From NCBI RefSeq assembly GCF_014645895.1, contig NZ_BMMP01000020.1, forward strand, positions 1 through 64,000: a stretch of 64,000 nucleotides of DNA, in the 5' to 3' direction. The notes beneath the pieces were generated by a model that saw only the letters and a list, made by a program, of their open reading frames with translations, had not been told where the DNA came from and searched no databases. This stretch comes from Streptomyces daqingensis. Lineage in GTDB: Bacteria; Actinomycetota; Actinomycetes; Streptomycetales; Streptomycetaceae. The translations under genes and the position numbers were made by a program. Numbering within the stretch: position 1 is the stretch's first letter; each line of letters opens with the position of its first letter. This document shows, piece after piece, positions 33,048 through 40,628 of this stretch.

Positions 33048-34745
33048 CTACTTCGTCTCCAGGTCCCGGCGCCGGAAGCCCGCCAGCCCCACGGCCAGCA
33101 GCACGGCCGCGGTGGCGGAGAGCAGCAGCACCGGCGTCCAGTCCATGTCCTCGGACGGCAGCCGGGGCACGTGGCCGAAGGGCGAGAGGTCGTTCATCCA
33201 GCCGGGAAGCCGCAGGATCTGGCCCAGGTATCCGGCGAGGAAGGCGTATACGGGCACGCTCCAGGCCGCGGCGGCCGCCCGCGGGACCCAGCCGTAGATC
33301 AGCGCCGTCACCCCGGCCGTGACCCACAGGGCCGGTGCATAGGCCAGCGCGGCCGCGGTGAGCGACAGCACCAGGCCGCGGTCGCCCGTGGAGGCCGCCC
33401 CCGTCAGGCCGAAGCCCAGCCCCGCCAGCAGCAGCGTGAGAGTGCCGCCGAGCAGTGCGACGGCGAGGTGGCTCCACATCCACCGCACGCGGGACAGCCC
33501 CGTCGACAGCAGCGGTTCGGCCCGTCCCGCGCTCTCCTCCGCGCGGGGCCGCAGCGAGGCGATGACCACGAACACGGCCGCCAGCACCGCGAGGACGATC
33601 ATGACGGTGGAGGCGAACGACTCCACGAAGCCTGTGCCGCCCGCCTCGGCCAGCGCCTCCTTCACCACGTCGACGCCTTCGAGCATCTCCTCCACGTCGC
33701 CCAGGAGCGAGCCGTACATCGCCCCCAGCAGCAACGCCCCGCAGCAGAAACCGGCCAGCATGCCGCGCTGGAGCCGCAGCGCGAAGCCCAGCGGACGGAC
33801 GAGCGCCGCGGAGGCGGTCCGGCGTCCGGGGCGCGGCCTGCGCAGGCCCGCTCCCACGTCACGCCGGCCGCTGAGCACGTACGCCCCGGCGGCGGCGGCG
33901 GACGCGGCGCCGAACATCAGCAGCAGCGGCCACCACCGGTCGCCGGCGAACGGGTAGCTGCGCTGCGCCCACCCGATGGGAGAGGCCCAGGAGAGCGTGC
34001 CGTCGCCCACGTCCCCGGCCGCCCGCAGCACGAACGCCAGGCCGATCACGCCGATCGCCATGCCGGAGCCGCCGCGCGCGTGCTCGCTGATCTGCGCCGT
34101 CACCGCCGCGACCGCGGCGAAGAAGACGCCCAGGCCGCCGAAGACGGCCCCGTAGAGCAGCGCCCCCTGCCACGTCGTCCCGTCGGCGCCGGACCCGCCG
34201 AGGGTGAGGCCGAGCAGCGCGGCCAGCAGCACGTCGGCGATCACCGCGACGGTGAGGGCCGCCGTCAGCGCCGCGTGCCGGCCCACGACGGCCGAGCGGA
34301 GCAGCTCCGCCCGCCCGGTCTCCTCCTCGGTGCGCGTGTGCCGTACGACGATCAGGACGCTCATCAGGGCCACCAGCACGCCGTAGAAGCCGAGCACCTG
34401 ATGGCTGAGCATGGCGCCCGCCTCGTAGCCGCCGTCGAGGTAGTGACGCGGTCCGGTCATGGCGAGCCCGGCCGGGCTCGCCATCGTCTTCGCGAGGGAG
34501 GCACGGGCTTCGGCGCCGCCGTAGAGCCCGGTCAGCTCGCTGAGCGTGGAGACGTGGGCGAGCAGCAGCGCGGCGACCCAGACGGGCACGCGGACGCGGT
34601 CGCGCCGCAGCATGAAGCGGAGCAGCGTCCCCGTACCCGCGAGCGCGCCGCCGTCCGCGCCGGCGGAGGCGGGGGCCGACGTCCCGGCCTGTGGTGTGTC
34701 TTCGACGGGCGGCCGTGCGCCGCCCGCCTCGGTTCCGGTGCTCAT
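33048..34745 (-). CDS. ABC-2 type transporter permease (large, polyketide-exporter type)
   Basis: A 565-residue permease with about twelve hydrophobic segments in two homologous halves (VWVAALLLAHVSTLSELTGL and FMLRRDRVRVPVW at the first helix; RLQRGMLAGFCCGALLLGAM in the second half), as in TylC/AntB-type or YhgE-like exporter permeases of Streptomyces. ATG at 34745 overlaps the ATPase stop (ATGA), so it is co-translated with the ATPase. The two follow a divergent GbsR-type regulator. The substrate is unknown. Confidence 0.85.
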   Translation of the reverse strand: MSTGTEAGGARPPVEDTPQAGTSAPASAGADGGALAGTGTLLRFMLRRDRVRVPVWVAALLLAHVSTLSELTGLYGGAEARASLAKTMASPAGLAMTGPRHYLDGGYEAGAMLSHQVLGFYGVLVALMSVLIVVRHTRTEEETGRAELLRSAVVGRHAALTAALTVAVIADVLLAALLGLTLGGSGADGTTWQGALLYGAVFGGLGVFFAAVAAVTAQISEHARGGSGMAIGVIGLAFVLRAAGDVGDGTLSWASPIGWAQRSYPFAGDRWWPLLLMFGAASAAAAGAYVLSGRRDVGAGLRRPRPGRRTASAALVRPLGFALRLQRGMLAGFCCGALLLGAMYGSLLGDVEEMLEGVDVVKEALAEAGGTGFVESFASTVMIVLAVLAAVFVVIASLRPRAEESAGRAEPLLSTGLSRVRWMWSHLAVALLGGTLTLLLAGLGFGLTGAASTGDRGLVLSLTAAALAYAPALWVTAGVTALIYGWVPRAAAAAWSVPVYAFLAGYLGQILRLPGWMNDLSPFGHVPRLPSEDMDWTPVLLLSATAAVLLAVGLAGFRRRDLETK

Positions 34746-35671
34746 CGGGCCGTACCCCCGGCCCCGTTGAGGGCGGCCAGCTCGTCGCCGTAGTGCCGCA
34801 GCATCAGCTCCTCGAGCGTGGGCGGATGGCTGGTGAGGCTGCGCACGCCGGCGCCGGAGAGGTGGCGTACGGCCGCGTCGAGGTGCTCGCCGTCGACGGC
34901 GAAGTGCACGCGGCCGCCCTCGGTGCGCAGGCCGTGGACCCCGGGCAGCTCCCCGAGACCTTCGACGGGCCGGGCGGTCTCCGCCTCGATGGTGGTGCGC
35001 GTGAGGTGGCGCAGGTCGCTGAGCGTCCCGGACTGGACGATCCGGCCGAGCCTGATGATGCTCACGCGGTCGCACAGCTTCTCCACCTGGGCGAGGATGT
35101 GGCTCGACAGCAGCACCGTCTTCCCCGCGGCCCTGGCCTGGAGCACGACGTCCTGGAAGACGACCTCCATGAGCGGGTCGAGGCCCGCCGTCGGTTCGTC
35201 GAGGAGCAGCAGCTCCGCGTCCGACGCGAGCGCGGCGACGATGGCCACCTTCTGGCGGTTGCCCTTGGAGTAGGCGCGCCCCTTCTTCGTCGGGTCGAGG
35301 TCGAAGCGCTCGATCAGTTCGTCGCGGCGGGCGGGGTCGATGCCGCCGCGGAGCCGGGCGAGCAGGTCGATGGCCTCGCCGCCGGTCAGCCCGGGCCACA
35401 GTTCGACGTCTCCGGGCACGTAGGCGAGGCGGCGGTGCAGGCTGACGGCGTCGTCCCACGGGTCGTGCCCGAGGAGCCGTGCCGTGCCGGCGTCCGCGCG
35501 GAGCAGGCCGAGCAGCACGCGGATGGCCGTCGACTTCCCGGCGCCGTTGGGACCCAGGAATCCGTGGACCTCGCCTCTCCCGACGGAGAGGTCCAGCCCG
35601 TCGAGGGCGCGTGTGCGCCCGAAGGTCTTCACGAGACCGGAGACGGAGATGGCGGTGGTGGCTGTGTCCAT
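34742..35671 (-). CDS. ABC transporter ATP-binding protein
   Basis: A 309-residue ATPase with Walker A GPNGAGKST, Q loop region RLAYVPGDVELWPGLT, signature KGNRQKVAIV (a YSKGNRQK version instead of LSGGQ), Walker B LLLLDEPTAGLDPLMEVVFQ and H loop LLSSHILAQVEKLCDRV. This YSKGN form is typical of the exporter ATPases next to GbsR/TetR regulators in actinomycetes. The ATG lies seven bases after a good -10, so the transcript is probably leaderless (see promoter entry). The stop overlaps the permease start. Confidence 0.9.
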   Translation of the reverse strand: MDTATTAISVSGLVKTFGRTRALDGLDLSVGRGEVHGFLGPNGAGKSTAIRVLLGLLRADAGTARLLGHDPWDDAVSLHRRLAYVPGDVELWPGLTGGEAIDLLARLRGGIDPARRDELIERFDLDPTKKGRAYSKGNRQKVAIVAALASDAELLLLDEPTAGLDPLMEVVFQDVVLQARAAGKTVLLSSHILAQVEKLCDRVSIIRLGRIVQSGTLSDLRHLTRTTIEAETARPVEGLGELPGVHGLRTEGGRVHFAVDGEHLDAAVRHLSGAGVRSLTSHPPTLEELMLRHYGDELAALNGAGGTAR

Positions 35672-35678
35672 ACTCGCG

Positions 35679-35709
35679 AAGCTACGCTTCTTTCAGAAAT
35701 TTGTGAAGT
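35679..35709 (-). promoter_or_regulatory. promoter and overlapping operator of the ABC operon
   Basis: On the minus strand TTCACA (35702-35707) and TAGCTT (35679-35684) are separated by 17 bases. Seven bases separate the -10 from the ATG, so transcription should begin at or near the start codon (leaderless). Between and across them lies an imperfect 20-bp palindrome centred at 35699.5 with half-sites TTCA and TGAA (7 of 10 positions paired), a likely binding site for the divergent GbsR-type regulator. Confidence 0.6.
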
Positions 35710-35769
35710 TGCAGAAGCGATAGGATCTGCCCAGGCGACTGAGCAGGGAGAACAGGGAGAAGCTGACCG

Positions 35770-36477
35770 GTGACCGCAGAGCGACCAGAGCACGGGCCCG
35801 GGAGAACGGCCGCACCCGGGGCGGGGACGGGCGGCCGGTCCTCCGCGGGGCGGTCCTCGGACGAGGGGCCACCGGCCACGGTGCGGCAGGAAGCGGAGCG
35901 GCAGGCCATGGAGCAGCAGGAAGCGGAGCGGCAGGACGAGCGGAATGTGGAGCCGCCGGCCGAGGAGCAGCGGTCGGACGAGCTGCGCCAGTACGACGAG
36001 GTCGCCTCGGCGTTCGTGGAGCGCTTCGCCGCCGACATGACCGAGGCGGGGATGCAGCGCATGGCCGCGCGGATCTTCGCCTGCCTGCTCAGCTCCGAGG
36101 ACGGCTCCCTGAGCTCGGCGCAGCTCGCGGAGCGGCTGCGCGTCAGCCCGGCCGCGGTCTCGGGGGCGGTCCGCTACCTCTCCCAGGTCCACATGGTCAG
36201 CCGGGAGCGCGAACCGGGCTCCCGACGCGAGCTCTACCGCGTGCACGAGAACGTCTGGCACGAGGCGCTCGTCGACCGGGACCGGATCCTCGGCCGCTGG
36301 GCGAAGACGCTGCGTACGGGCGAGGCGAGCATCGGCCCGGACACCCCCGCGGGCCGCCGCATCCGCGAGACCTGCGACTTCCTGGAGTTCATGCAGCAGG
36401 AGCTGTCGCAGATGCTGGAGCGCTGGCGCGCGCACCGCGCGTCCCGGGACGCGCACGAGGCACCCCGGGACGGGTGA
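35770..36477 (+). CDS. GbsR/MarR-family transcriptional regulator
   Basis: A 235-residue winged-helix regulator. The N-terminal 70 residues are low complexity with a repeated RQEAERQ element. The DNA-binding domain follows: AARIFACLLSSEDGSLSSAQ, LAERLRVSPAAVSGAVRYLS and the wing SREREPGSRRELYRV, as in GbsR-like proteins that control exporters. The GTG start is preceded by GGGAGAAG. It is divergent from the ABC operon, so it most likely represses that operon through the palindrome in the shared promoter, and perhaps itself. Confidence 0.85.
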   Translation: MTAERPEHGPGRTAAPGAGTGGRSSAGRSSDEGPPATVRQEAERQAMEQQEAERQDERNVEPPAEEQRSDELRQYDEVASAFVERFAADMTEAGMQRMAARIFACLLSSEDGSLSSAQLAERLRVSPAAVSGAVRYLSQVHMVSREREPGSRRELYRVHENVWHEALVDRDRILGRWAKTLRTGEASIGPDTPAGRRIRETCDFLEFMQQELSQMLERWRAHRASRDAHEAPRDG

Positions 36478-36505
36478 GCGATGAGCGGGCCTGCCGGGCG
36501 TCCGG

Positions 36506-36721
36506 TCAGACGTCCTTGGCCCGGCTGAAGAACTCCTCGAAGGTGAGGACGCCGTCCGTGTCGGCGTCCCGGGTCCTGAGGATCGCCTCGGCGAGCCCGA
36601 CCGTGTACTCGCGGTCGCCCAGCTCCACCATGGCCTGCTGGAACTCCACCGCGGTGACGAATCCGTCGCCGTCACGGTCGAACTTTTCGAAGGTCTTGCG
36701 TGCTGCTTCTTCGTCGGCCAC
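36506..36721 (-). CDS. EF-hand calcium-binding protein
   Basis: A 71-residue calmodulin-like protein with two EF-hand loops: DRDGDGFVTAVEF and DADTDGVLTFEEF, each with Asp/Asn at positions 1, 3 and 5 and Glu at 12. The start is the GTG at 36721 (ADEEAARKTFEKF) with GGAGGA eight bases upstream; the frame is open for 60 more residues without similarity. Small EF-hand proteins of this type (CabC-like) occur in Streptomyces and are linked to calcium-dependent spore and aerial growth. The precise role here is inferred. Confidence 0.88.
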   Translation of the reverse strand: MADEEAARKTFEKFDRDGDGFVTAVEFQQAMVELGDREYTVGLAEAILRTRDADTDGVLTFEEFFSRAKDV

Positions 36722-36852
36722 GAGACGTTCCTCCGCTGGTCGGGTTATAGGCCCGTTCAGACTAGACGGCGCCCTCCGCGGCCCGGATGCGAACTCCCTT
36801 CCGAGACCCGCCCCTACGGCACGTGCCCTCCAGGCCCCCGCCGGCGCGGGCC

Positions 36853-37821
36853 CTACCGCGGCCGGCCGACCGGCAGCACGAGGCTCCACGCCCGCGCCAG
36901 CGCCGTCCATGTACGGACCCTCACCGGGCCGCCCACCAGCGCGTCCGCGCGGTAGTGGAAGTCCGGCCCGGAGACCGTCACCGCCCTCGCCCGCACCCGG
37001 ACCGGCCCGGAGCGGTCCTCGCGCGGCCGCACCGTCACCTGCGCGAGTCCGGCGTGCGCGCCCGCCCCGGGTTGCACCGACACCTCCATGACCGGCTCGT
37101 CGAGGTCGGCCAGCAGCACGCCGTCCGCCTCGACCCGCAGCCGCTGCGGCGGCACCGGCACGTCACCGCGCACCCCGCGGCCCACGCGCACCGCCCGCAC
37201 CGAGCGCGAGAGCGAACGGCGGGTACGGGAGAGTCCCGGCAGGCCGGAGAGGGCCTGGACCACCGGTGCTCCCTGCCCGGCCCGGTCGCCGGCCTTCTCC
37301 CCGCGGGCCCTCTCCCCGCCGGGAGAGCCGCGGCCGCCCGGCCCCGGGCCGCCGCGCTCCGCCGGCCTGCCGGGGATGCGCAGGTCGCCCAGTACGACGC
37401 CCCCGCTGTCGTCCGTCAGCAGTCCGAGCCGGCGCGGCGCACCGTCCAGGACCGTACGGGCAGCCGAGACCGCGTCCGGGGGCACGCCCAGGCCGCAGGC
37501 GAGACGCACCCGCTCGGCGGCGCCCACCGGCACCACCGACAGGGCCACGTCGTCCAACTCGCGTTCGCGGTGCAGCAGTCGGACCGCCCGGAGCAGCGCT
37601 CTGTCGTCGCCCACCACCACGGGACGCCGGCTGCCCCGGCGTACGAGCGCCCGCTCCGCCTCCTCGGGCGTCTCGGGCAGGCACACCTTCACACCGGGCG
37701 CTCGCGCGCTCAGCACGTCACGCGCGATGCGCACGGACTCCCCGTCCCACAGCCGGGCGGCGGGGTCGATGACCACGAGCAGCGGGAGCTGCGAGGTCCC
37801 CGTGGGGTCTGGAGCCGACAC
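36853..37821 (-). CDS. diacylglycerol-kinase-like protein with altered nucleotide motif
   Basis: A 322-residue protein with the layout of the DAGK/lipid kinase family: an N-terminal NAD-kinase-like half (LLVVIDPAARLWDGESVRIA; VVVGDDRALLRAVRLLHR; VVPVGAAERVRLACGLG) and a beta-rich C-terminal half. The central GGDGT motif needed for ATP binding is replaced by VGDDRA, and a Gly/Arg-rich insert separates the halves, so lipid kinase activity is doubtful. It starts MSAPDPTGTSQLPL and is divergent from purA, as in other Streptomyces. Confidence 0.7.
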   Translation of the reverse strand: MSAPDPTGTSQLPLLVVIDPAARLWDGESVRIARDVLSARAPGVKVCLPETPEEAERALVRRGSRRPVVVGDDRALLRAVRLLHRERELDDVALSVVPVGAAERVRLACGLGVPPDAVSAARTVLDGAPRRLGLLTDDSGGVVLGDLRIPGRPAERGGPGPGGRGSPGGERARGEKAGDRAGQGAPVVQALSGLPGLSRTRRSLSRSVRAVRVGRGVRGDVPVPPQRLRVEADGVLLADLDEPVMEVSVQPGAGAHAGLAQVTVRPREDRSGPVRVRARAVTVSGPDFHYRADALVGGPVRVRTWTALARAWSLVLPVGRPR

Positions 37822-37855
37822 CTTGTTCCTCTCTCAGGTAACCTCTCGGTGCAAG

Positions 37856-37883
37856 AGCCCCTGTCGCTGTTGCGCCAGGGGCT
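37856..37883. promoter_or_regulatory. inverted repeat in the purA upstream region
   Basis: AGCCCCTG and CAGGGGCT form a perfect 8-bp stem with a 12-base loop inside the 152-base divergent gap. It is too far upstream of purA to be its terminator and may be an operator or a leader hairpin. Confidence 0.4.
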
Positions 37884-37973
37884 GTATCTATCTGGGGCAC
37901 CGGTCCGCGGCTCTTGCGATGGCAAAACCGCCACGCACGTGGGACATGCCCCGCCCGGAAGGGGTGTACGCCT

Positions 37974-39257
37974 GTGCCCGCACTCGTGCTGCTCGGTGCT
38001 CAGTGGGGTGACGAGGGCAAGGGGAAAGCGACCGACCTCCTCGGAGGCTCGGTGGACTACGTGGTGCGCTACCAGGGCGGCAACAACGCCGGCCACACGG
38101 TCGTCGTGGGCGACCAGAAGTACGCGCTGCACCTGCTCCCTTCGGGCATCCTCTCCCCGGGGTGCACCCCCGTCATCGGCAACGGCGTCGTCGTCGACCC
38201 TTCGGTCCTGCTCTCCGAGCTGAGCGGGCTGGAAGAGCGCGGCGTCGACACCTCCAAGCTGCTGCTCAGCGGAAACGCCCACCTGATCACGCCGTACCAC
38301 ACCGAGGTCGACAAGGTGACGGAACGGTTCCTCGGCAAGCGGAAGATCGGCACGACGGGCCGCGGCATCGGCCCCGCATACGCCGACAAGATCAACCGGG
38401 TGGGCATCCGCGTCCAGGACCTCTTCGACGAGTCGATCCTCACGCAGAAGGTCGAGGCCGCCCTCGACTTCAAGAACCAGGTGCTCGCGAAGCTCTACAA
38501 CCGGCGCGCGATCCGCACCGAGCAGATCGTCGAGGAGCTCCTCGGCTACGCGGACGCGCTGCGCGGCTACGTCGCCGACACCACGCTGATCCTGAACGAC
38601 GCCGTCGACGAGGGCAAGGTCGTCCTGTTCGAGGGCGGGCAGGGCACGCTGCTCGACGTCGACCACGGCACGTATCCCTTCGTCACCTCCTCCAACCCCA
38701 CGGCGGGCGGCGCGTGCACGGGAGCGGGCGTCGGCCCGACGAAGATCAGCCGGGTCATCGGCATCCTGAAGGCGTACACGACCCGCGTCGGCGCGGGCCC
38801 CTTCCCGACGGAGCTGCTCGACGCCGACGGCGAGGCACTGCGCACCATCGGCGGCGAACGCGGCGTCACCACCGGCCGCGACCGCCGCTGCGGCTGGTTC
38901 GACGCCGTCATCGCCCGGTACGCGACCCGCGTCAACGGCCTCACCGACTTCTTCCTCACCAAGCTCGACGTCCTGACGGGGTGGGAGCGCATCCCCGTCT
39001 GCGTCGGCTACGAGGTCGACGGCCGGCGGATCGACGAACTCCCGTACAGCCAGAGCGACTTCCACCACGCCAAGCCCGTGTACGAGTACCTGCCGGGCTG
39101 GTCGGAGGACATCACCAAGGTGAAGACCTTCGACGACCTGCCGAAGAACGCGCAGGGCTACGTCAAGGCGCTGGAGGAGATGTCCGGAGCACCCGTCTCG
39201 GCGATCGGGGTGGGCCCGGGCCGGGACGAGACGATCCAGATCAACTCCTTCCTCTGA
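37974..39257 (+). CDS. purA: adenylosuccinate synthetase PurA
   Basis: PurA makes adenylosuccinate from IMP, GTP and aspartate, the branch to AMP. The 427-residue protein has the P-loop-like GAQWGDEGKGKATDLL at the N terminus, NNAGHTV, the IMP site KIGTTGRGIGPAY, FEGGQGTLLDVDHGTYPFV and the C-terminal GVGPGRDETI. I chose the GTG at 37974 (VPALVLLGAQ) as it fits family N termini and has GGAAGGGG about nine bases upstream. A strong terminator follows. Identity is secure. Confidence 0.97.
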   Translation: MPALVLLGAQWGDEGKGKATDLLGGSVDYVVRYQGGNNAGHTVVVGDQKYALHLLPSGILSPGCTPVIGNGVVVDPSVLLSELSGLEERGVDTSKLLLSGNAHLITPYHTEVDKVTERFLGKRKIGTTGRGIGPAYADKINRVGIRVQDLFDESILTQKVEAALDFKNQVLAKLYNRRAIRTEQIVEELLGYADALRGYVADTTLILNDAVDEGKVVLFEGGQGTLLDVDHGTYPFVTSSNPTAGGACTGAGVGPTKISRVIGILKAYTTRVGAGPFPTELLDADGEALRTIGGERGVTTGRDRRCGWFDAVIARYATRVNGLTDFFLTKLDVLTGWERIPVCVGYEVDGRRIDELPYSQSDFHHAKPVYEYLPGWSEDITKVKTFDDLPKNAQGYVKALEEMSGAPVSAIGVGPGRDETIQINSFL

Positions 39258-39269
39258 CCGGGAGGTTCA

Positions 39270-39303
39270 GCGCCCCGGCACCCGGTCCGGGGTGCCGGGG
39301 CGC
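39270..39303 (+). terminator. terminator of purA
   Basis: GCGCCCCGGCACCC and GGGTGCCGGGGCGC form a perfect 14-bp stem with a six-base loop, 13 bases after the stop. Confidence 0.8.
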
Positions 39304-39357
39304 AGGTCCCCGACCACCACGCCCATGTCCCCGACTTCGAGGAAGGACGGTGCCGCA

Positions 39358-39798
39358 GTGGCGGCGAACTCCCCCCTTGTCGACGCCCTCGGCCTCCAGC
39401 CCCACCCCGAGGGCGGCTGGTTCCGTGAGACGTGGCGCAGCGGCGTCCCGACGCACCCCGAGGGGTACGACGGCGAGCGGGCGAGCGCGACGGCCATCTA
39501 CTTCCTGCTCGGCCCCGGGGAGGAGTCGCGCTGGCACGTGGTGCGCTCCGCGGAGATCTGGCTCTGGCACTCCGGGTCGCCGCTGCACCTCCAGCTCGGC
39601 AGGGACGGTGCCGTGCCCGACGACGCCCCCGCCACCGTGACGCTCGGCCCGGACGTCGCAAGCGGCCACGTACCGCAGGCAGTCGTGCCCCCGGGCGTCT
39701 GGCAGCGCGCCCGTCCCACGGACGGGGACGGGGAGACGCTGGTCAGCTGCGTGGTCTCACCGGGGTTCGACTTCGCCGACTTCCGCATGCTGCCCTGA
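39358..39798 (+). CDS. cupin-fold protein, DUF985 family
   Basis: A 146-residue single-domain cupin. Family elements are ALGLQPHPEGGWFRETWRS near the start, TAIYFLLGPGEESRWHVVRS, EIWLWHSGSPLHL, VVPPGVWQRARP and CVVSPGFDFADFRML at the end. The GTG at 39358 has GGAAGGA ten bases upstream. Such proteins are often sugar-epimerase-like or of unknown substrate. It stands alone between the purA terminator and the convergent kynurenine operon. Confidence 0.85.
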   Translation: MAANSPLVDALGLQPHPEGGWFRETWRSGVPTHPEGYDGERASATAIYFLLGPGEESRWHVVRSAEIWLWHSGSPLHLQLGRDGAVPDDAPATVTLGPDVASGHVPQAVVPPGVWQRARPTDGDGETLVSCVVSPGFDFADFRMLP

Positions 39799-39851
39799 CG
39801 GCGGCCGGCCGGGGCGAGGCGTCCCGGCTGCCGCGTCCTGGAGCGGCCGCG

Positions 39852-40574
39852 TCAGACGGGTCTCCGCGCCACCGCGTCGGCCAGCACCCCGAACGCGGGG
39901 CTGCCCGGCACGAAGGGCGCGTAATGCCCCACTCCCGGCAGCAGGTTGAGGCGCACGCCCCAGTCGTTCGCGTAGCGGCGCGACAGCTCCACCGGCACCA
40001 CGTCGTCGGCGGTGCCGTGCAGGATCTCGACGGGAACGCGCGGCGGCAGCCTCATCGGATCGGCCTCCGGAAGGCGGCGGGCCAGCTCTCCCTCGCCGCC
40101 GAGGAATCCGGCCACCGCACCGTCGCTGAGGCGCAGCGCGTGAGCACGCTCCAGGTCGGCGACGGGCGAGACAGCGACGATCCGGCTCCCGGCCCGCTCC
40201 GCTGCCGAAGCGGCCCACAGTGCCAGCTGGCCTCCCGCCGAATGCCCCAGCAGCACAGCGGGCGGGCCCAGCGCCTCCAGCGCGGCGGCCACGTCCTCCG
40301 CGGTGACGGGCCACCCGCCGCCGCCCCCCGTGCGCCGGTACTCGACGAGTTCGACCCGGACCCCGCGCTCCGCCAGAGCGGCGGCGAACGGCGAGAGGTG
40401 ACTCCTGTCGTACGCTTCGCGCCAGAAGCCGCCGTGCAGCACCGTCACGCGCGGCCCCGGCCCGCCCGTCCCGTAGAAGTCGACCACCTGGGACGGGTGT
40501 TCGCCGTACGCGACGGTGCGTTCCGGCGGAACCGGCCGCAGCGACAGCAGTGCCCGCTCCTCCGCACCGCTCAA
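39852..40574 (-). CDS. kynB: kynurenine formamidase, alpha/beta hydrolase type
   Basis: It hydrolyses N-formylkynurenine to kynurenine. The 240-residue alpha/beta hydrolase has the oxyanion HGGFWREAYDRSHL, nucleophile elbow VLLGHSAGGQLALW, acid in ILHGTADDVVPVELS and catalytic His in LLPGVGHYAPF. It is the last gene of an operon with kynureninase and tryptophan 2,3-dioxygenase, which gives the assignment. It is unrelated to the metal-dependent KynB of other bacteria. The start is a TTG with GAGGAG eight bases upstream inside an 8-bp tandem repeat. Confidence 0.82.
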   Translation of the reverse strand: MSGAEERALLSLRPVPPERTVAYGEHPSQVVDFYGTGGPGPRVTVLHGGFWREAYDRSHLSPFAAALAERGVRVELVEYRRTGGGGGWPVTAEDVAAALEALGPPAVLLGHSAGGQLALWAASAAERAGSRIVAVSPVADLERAHALRLSDGAVAGFLGGEGELARRLPEADPMRLPPRVPVEILHGTADDVVPVELSRRYANDWGVRLNLLPGVGHYAPFVPGSPAFGVLADAVARRPV

Positions 40575-40594
40575 CCCCTCAACTCCTCAACTCC
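40571..40594 (-). repeat. three 8-bp tandem repeats forming the kynB start region
   Basis: Read on the minus strand, GGAGTTGA, GGAGTTGA, GGGGTTGA follow one another. Each copy carries a ribosome-binding-like GGAG and a TTG codon; the last TTG is the likely start. Confidence 0.7.
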
Positions 40595-40628
40595 GCGGCT
40601 TTCCGGCCGCTTTCGGCTCCTCGCCCGC

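Noticed and set aside
37856..37883. Purine riboswitch upstream of purA
   Set aside because: Only a simple hairpin is seen; no conserved purine-aptamer core, and it is about 90 bases upstream of the start.
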